Source: an uncultured Actinomycetes bacterium
GTDB taxonomy: Bacteria > Actinomycetota > Actinomycetes > Nanopelagicales > Nanopelagicaceae
DNA: 6,125 nucleotides
Assembly (NCBI GenBank): GCA_903939005.1
Contig: CAJAFH010000254.1
Span: forward strand, 1-6,125
Direction of reading: 5' to 3'
Notes under the pieces: model-generated
Seen by the model: only the letters and a program-made list of their open reading frames with translations
The model's database searches: none
Told to the model about the DNA's origin: nothing
Translations under genes and position numbers: made by a program
Part shown: one piece after another, positions 5,010-6,125 of the stretch
How the letters are laid out: each line of letters starts with the position of its first letter
Position numbering within the stretch: position 1 is the stretch's first letter

Positions 5010-5034
5010 TGAACTTTGAACTTCGCGCGTTCAA
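5010..5034. promoter_or_regulatory. Possible operator: tandem and inverted TGAAC repeats
   Basis: TGAACTT occurs twice in direct tandem (5010-5016, 5017-5023). TTGAAC-N7-GTTCAA forms an inverted repeat at 5016-5034. It lies upstream of the 124-residue membrane protein gene. The arms resemble half of the actinobacterial SOS box, TCGAAC-N4-GTTCGA, but spacing and end bases differ, so LexA control is not claimed. A second short hairpin, GTTGC-CTTT-GCAAC, is at 4979-4992. Confidence 0.3.
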
Positions 5035-5101
5035 AATAGAAACAGCAGGCAAATTGAGCGTGGATTCTGCCTAAATCATATGGGGTTAGTGGGGCGGCTT
5101 T

Positions 5102-5500
5102 TTACTTGCCGCTACGAATACTGCGCCAAGCCGCTGTTGACCAGAGAGCCCAGATGACAAGCAGTGGCTGAAAGAGCAATCTAATTGCGCGGGCGCGATC
5201 ACTATCTAATCCGAAGGCATCGATGCCGTTGACGTATTGCGAGATGTTGCCAGGAAATATTGCGATGAAGAAGAGCGCGGTAGCAATGCCAACTTCCTTT
5301 CGATACTGCAATGAAGCAAGTGATAAACCAAGAAGTATTTCAACTACACCAGATGCCAGGACTACAAAGTCGGCAGATAGTGGCACCCAATTAGGAACTT
5401 GGGCTTGGAACTCAAGGCGACTAGTTGTTAAGTGAGTGATGCCGGCATACATCAGGGCAGCACCGAGTAGGACTTGGGTTGCTTTGCGGATCAGTTCCAT
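5102..5500 (-). CDS. DoxX-like four-helix membrane protein
   Basis: This 132-residue protein has four predicted membrane helices, at about 6-24, 41-63, 69-90 and 106-125. Helix 1 (LLGAALMYAGITHL), the GVVEILLGLSL stretch in helix 2 and FPGN (82-85) in helix 3 match DoxX/DoxX-like proteins, whose length is similar. Family members are poorly understood, with links to redox balance and small-molecule handling at the membrane. The ATG at 5500 has only a weak GAAAGCTGG upstream. TACAGT at 5531-5536 is a possible -10 box that would give a leader of about 24 nt, so this gene does not follow the leaderless pattern. It stands alone: the next gene is 141 bp downstream and the tRNA terminator lies upstream. 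No clear terminator hairpin follows it. Confidence 0.7.
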   Translation of the reverse strand: MELIRKATQVLLGAALMYAGITHLTTSRLEFQAQVPNWVPLSADFVVLASGVVEILLGLSLASLQYRKEVGIATALFFIAIFPGNISQYVNGIDAFGLDSDRARAIRLLFQPLLVIWALWSTAAWRSIRSGK

Positions 5501-5552
5501 GGCCAGCTTTCAATTGGATGACTCTAAGTAACTGTATTATCACTTTAGTTTA

Positions 5553-5621
5553 CTTTGTGAAATACAAATGGCCCCTCGCGACTAACCGTGGGGCCATTTG
5601 GTGTGCGTATCCCTGGCGGGA
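5553..5621. repeat. Cassette direct repeat, copy 1 (terminator plus tRNA 3' end)
   Basis: Positions 5553-5609 are identical over 57 bp to 5840-5896. After one mismatch the match goes on for 11 bp (68 of 69 identical). The repeat holds the terminator hairpin and the 3' acceptor part of the tRNA-like gene. It ends within the T arm. Confidence 0.95.
5565..5600 (-). terminator. Hairpin terminator after the tRNA-like gene (copy 1)
   Basis: CAAATGGCCCC (5565-5575) pairs perfectly with GGGGCCATTTG (5590-5600) around a 14-nt loop. On the minus strand it begins 7 nt after the tRNA end and is followed by TATTTC, a weak T tract. It probably terminates the tRNA transcript and shields the DoxX-like gene. 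Confidence 0.7.
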
Positions 5622-5681
5622 TTTGAACCCGCGACATCCTCTCTAGTCAAGAAAGTGCTCTATCCGCTGAGCTACAGGGAT
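5608..5681 (-). tRNA. tRNA-like gene, apparent anticodon GAC (Val?), isotype uncertain
   Basis: The 74 nt fold as a cloverleaf: acceptor ATCCCTG/CAGGGAT, D stem GCTC/GAGC with loop AGCGGATA, anticodon arm CTTTC-TTGACTA-GAGAG (one G-U pair), T arm GCGGG-TTCAAAT-CCCGC, discriminator A73, no CCA. The anticodon reads GAC, and A73 with A35-C36 fits valine identity. Position 37 is U instead of the usual purine, and the variable loop is 6 nt. An 8-nt anticodon loop with a 5-nt variable loop is the other way to fold it. The D arm and general layout resemble arginine tRNAs. The flanks extend the acceptor helix to 12 perfect pairs (TGCGTATCCCTG/CAGGGATACGCA). The antisense strand reads through as an open frame with AGFEPATS, a well-known false protein from tRNA antisense. 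Confidence 0.75.
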
Positions 5682-5766
5682 ACGCAGGCGAAACTTAAGT
5701 CTTTGTGGTTTGGTTGTCTTTACATCGAAAAAATCTGTGGGAACCGAAAAGGTGTTAATATTTTAT

Positions 5767-5805
5767 TCTCTAGTCAGGGAGTGGGCTCTTAATTGAGTTA
5801 CAGAC
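5767..5805 (-). pseudogene. Decayed tRNA copy, D and anticodon arms
   Basis: The plus strand here reads TCTCTAGTCA (5767-5776), identical to 5640-5649 in the antisense of the intact tRNA, then GCTCT and TGAGTTACAG in the same order. On the minus strand it reads CTGTAACTCA, a D stem CTC/GAG, and TGACTAGAGA. The GG of the D loop is lost and the anticodon stem cannot form. A weak T-arm-like GGTTC lies further on, at about 5741. It lies 85 nt upstream of the tRNA-like gene and touches the terminator at 5806. A TAATAT box at 5756-5761 could start a plus-strand transcript at about 5768. Confidence 0.6.
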
Positions 5806-5838
5806 AAAAACCCCGTTGTTAATAGCAGCGGGGTTTTT
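5806..5838 (+). terminator. Intrinsic terminator (copy 1 of pair)
   Basis: AAAAACCCCGTTG (5806-5818) pairs with CAGCGGGGTTTTT (5826-5838), 13 pairs with one G-U, loop TTAATAG. It has T5 on the plus strand and T5 on the minus strand, so it can work both ways. Positions 5811-5840 are identical to 6096-6125. Confidence 0.85.
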
Positions 5839-5839
5839 G

Positions 5840-5908
5840 CTTTGTGAAATACAAATGGCCCCTCGCGACTAACCGTGGGGCCATTTGGTGTGCGTAGCCC
5901 TGGCGGGA
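5840..5908. repeat. Cassette direct repeat, copy 2
   Basis: This is the second copy of the 5553-5621 repeat, offset by 287 bp (68 of 69 identical). It starts at the last base of the terminator copy ending at 5840. The same terminator ends at 6125, so a third copy may begin just outside the window. Confidence 0.95.
5852..5887 (-). terminator. Hairpin terminator after the second tRNA-like gene (copy 2)
   Basis: Sequence and structure are identical to the 11-bp hairpin at 5565-5600. It begins 7 nt after the end of the tRNA-like gene at 5895. Confidence 0.7.
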
Positions 5909-5968
5909 ATCGAACCCGCTACCTCCAACTCAGTCACGGTGGCGCTCTATCCAGTGAGCTACAGAGCT
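5895..5968 (-). tRNA. tRNA-like gene with enlarged anticodon loop, apparent GAC
   Basis: The 74 nt fold as a cloverleaf: acceptor AGCTCTG/CAGGGCT (one G-U), D stem GCTC/GAGC with loop ACTGGATA, T arm GCGGG-TTCGATT-CCCGC, discriminator A73, no CCA. The best anticodon arm is CCACC-GTGACTGA-GTTGG, with an 8-nt loop and one C-U mismatch. A 7-nt loop leaves only three pairs. U33 is followed by GAC and then U. The flanks extend the acceptor helix to 12 pairs (11 Watson-Crick and one G-U). Acceptor, D and T arms are like those of the tRNA at 5608, so the two are paralogues that differ mainly in the anticodon arm. It may be a decaying duplicate or an unusual decoder. Confidence 0.65.
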
Positions 5969-6050
5969 ACGCAGGCGAAACATAGGGAATAAATAGGATG
6001 CAATTTTGAATTGAAGAATTCCTGTGGATAGGTTAAAACTGATAAAGTTG

Positions 6051-6094
6051 CCTAACTTAGTCATGGTGGCGTTCACGAAATGTGAGCTTCGAAA
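6051..6094 (-). pseudogene. Decayed tRNA copy, D and anticodon arms
   Basis: The plus strand carries CTTAGTCATGGTGGCG (6056-6071), matching CTCAGTCACGGTGGCG (5929-5944) of the intact tRNA antisense at 14 of 16 positions, then TGAGCT at 6083. The fragment resembles its own neighbour more than the other tRNA. The D stem is broken on the minus strand. It lies 82 nt upstream of the tRNA-like gene and directly before the terminator at 6092. A TAAAGT box at 6043-6048 could start a plus-strand transcript at about 6055. Confidence 0.6.
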
Positions 6095-6125
6095 GCCCCG
6101 TTGTTAATAGCAGCGGGGTTTTTGC
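6092..6125 (+). terminator. Intrinsic terminator (copy 2 of pair), at the window end
   Basis: CCCCGTTG (6096-6103) pairs with CAGCGGGG (6111-6118), loop TTAATAG, then T5. It is identical to 5811-5840 over 30 nt. The A tract on the 5' side is partly lost, so it works best on the plus strand. The window ends at the base where the next cassette repeat would start. Confidence 0.85.

Noticed and set aside
5016..5034. SOS (LexA) box
   Set aside because: Arms are TTGAAC/GTTCAA with a 7-nt spacer; the actinobacterial box needs TCGAAC-N4-GTTCGA.
5598..5792. Plus-strand open frame beginning MVCVSLAGFEPATS
   Set aside because: AGFEPATS...LYPLSYRD is the classic false protein from the antisense of a tRNA gene. 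It covers the tRNA-like gene at 5608-5681.
5553..5908. Short direct repeats as a CRISPR array
   Set aside because: There are only two copies, 287 bp apart, and the repeat holds a terminator and a tRNA 3' end. No cas gene is present.

Overview
The window most likely comes from a low-to-moderate GC actinomycete, plausibly a freshwater planktonic lineage of the Nanopelagicales/acI type. The clues are a mycoredoxin-like protein, an LppM-type lipoprotein, tRNA genes without an encoded CCA end, and several genes whose start codon lies exactly 6 nt after a TANNNT -10 box (leaderless expression). The lineage is inferred from gene content; no rRNA or other marker gene is present.

Layout, left to right. 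1-1141 (minus, runs off the left edge): LppM-like lipoprotein with a long Ala/Lys/Glu-rich repeat tail. 1192-1431 (plus): mycoredoxin-like protein, divergent from the lipoprotein across 50 bp that holds two back-to-back promoters. 1433-1645 (minus): small two-helix membrane protein, convergent with the redoxin 1 bp away. 1730-1802 (minus): an odd tRNA-like gene. 1803-2305: non-coding, with two copies of one terminator, a decayed 3' end of the neighbouring CDGSH-like gene, and a plus-strand terminator beside a tRNA-like fragment. 2306-2455 (minus): 49-residue CDGSH-like iron-sulfur protein. 2501-4345 (minus): large secreted putative metalloprotease. 4459-4581 and 4586-4960 (minus): a coupled pair of small membrane proteins. 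5102-5500 (minus): DoxX-like membrane protein. 5501-6125: two cassettes in tandem, 285-287 bp apart, each with a tRNA-like gene, a decayed tRNA copy and two kinds of terminator hairpin.

Most proteins are envelope or secreted: lipoprotein, exported HExxH protein, four small membrane proteins. Two are small cytosolic proteins, one thiol-redox and one probable Fe-S. Likely transcription units are 4345->2306 (leaderless first gene, Shine-Dalgarno-led second gene, shared terminator) and 4960->4459. No classical defence system, integrase, transposase or CRISPR array is visible.

The least ordinary content is RNA. Three tRNA-like genes share extended acceptor helices and unusual anticodon arms. Two (possibly three) tRNA-derived fragments sit directly against intrinsic terminators in the antisense direction. 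The simplest reading is tandem tRNA duplication and decay. A small terminated RNA antisense to tRNA 5' halves is an open alternative.
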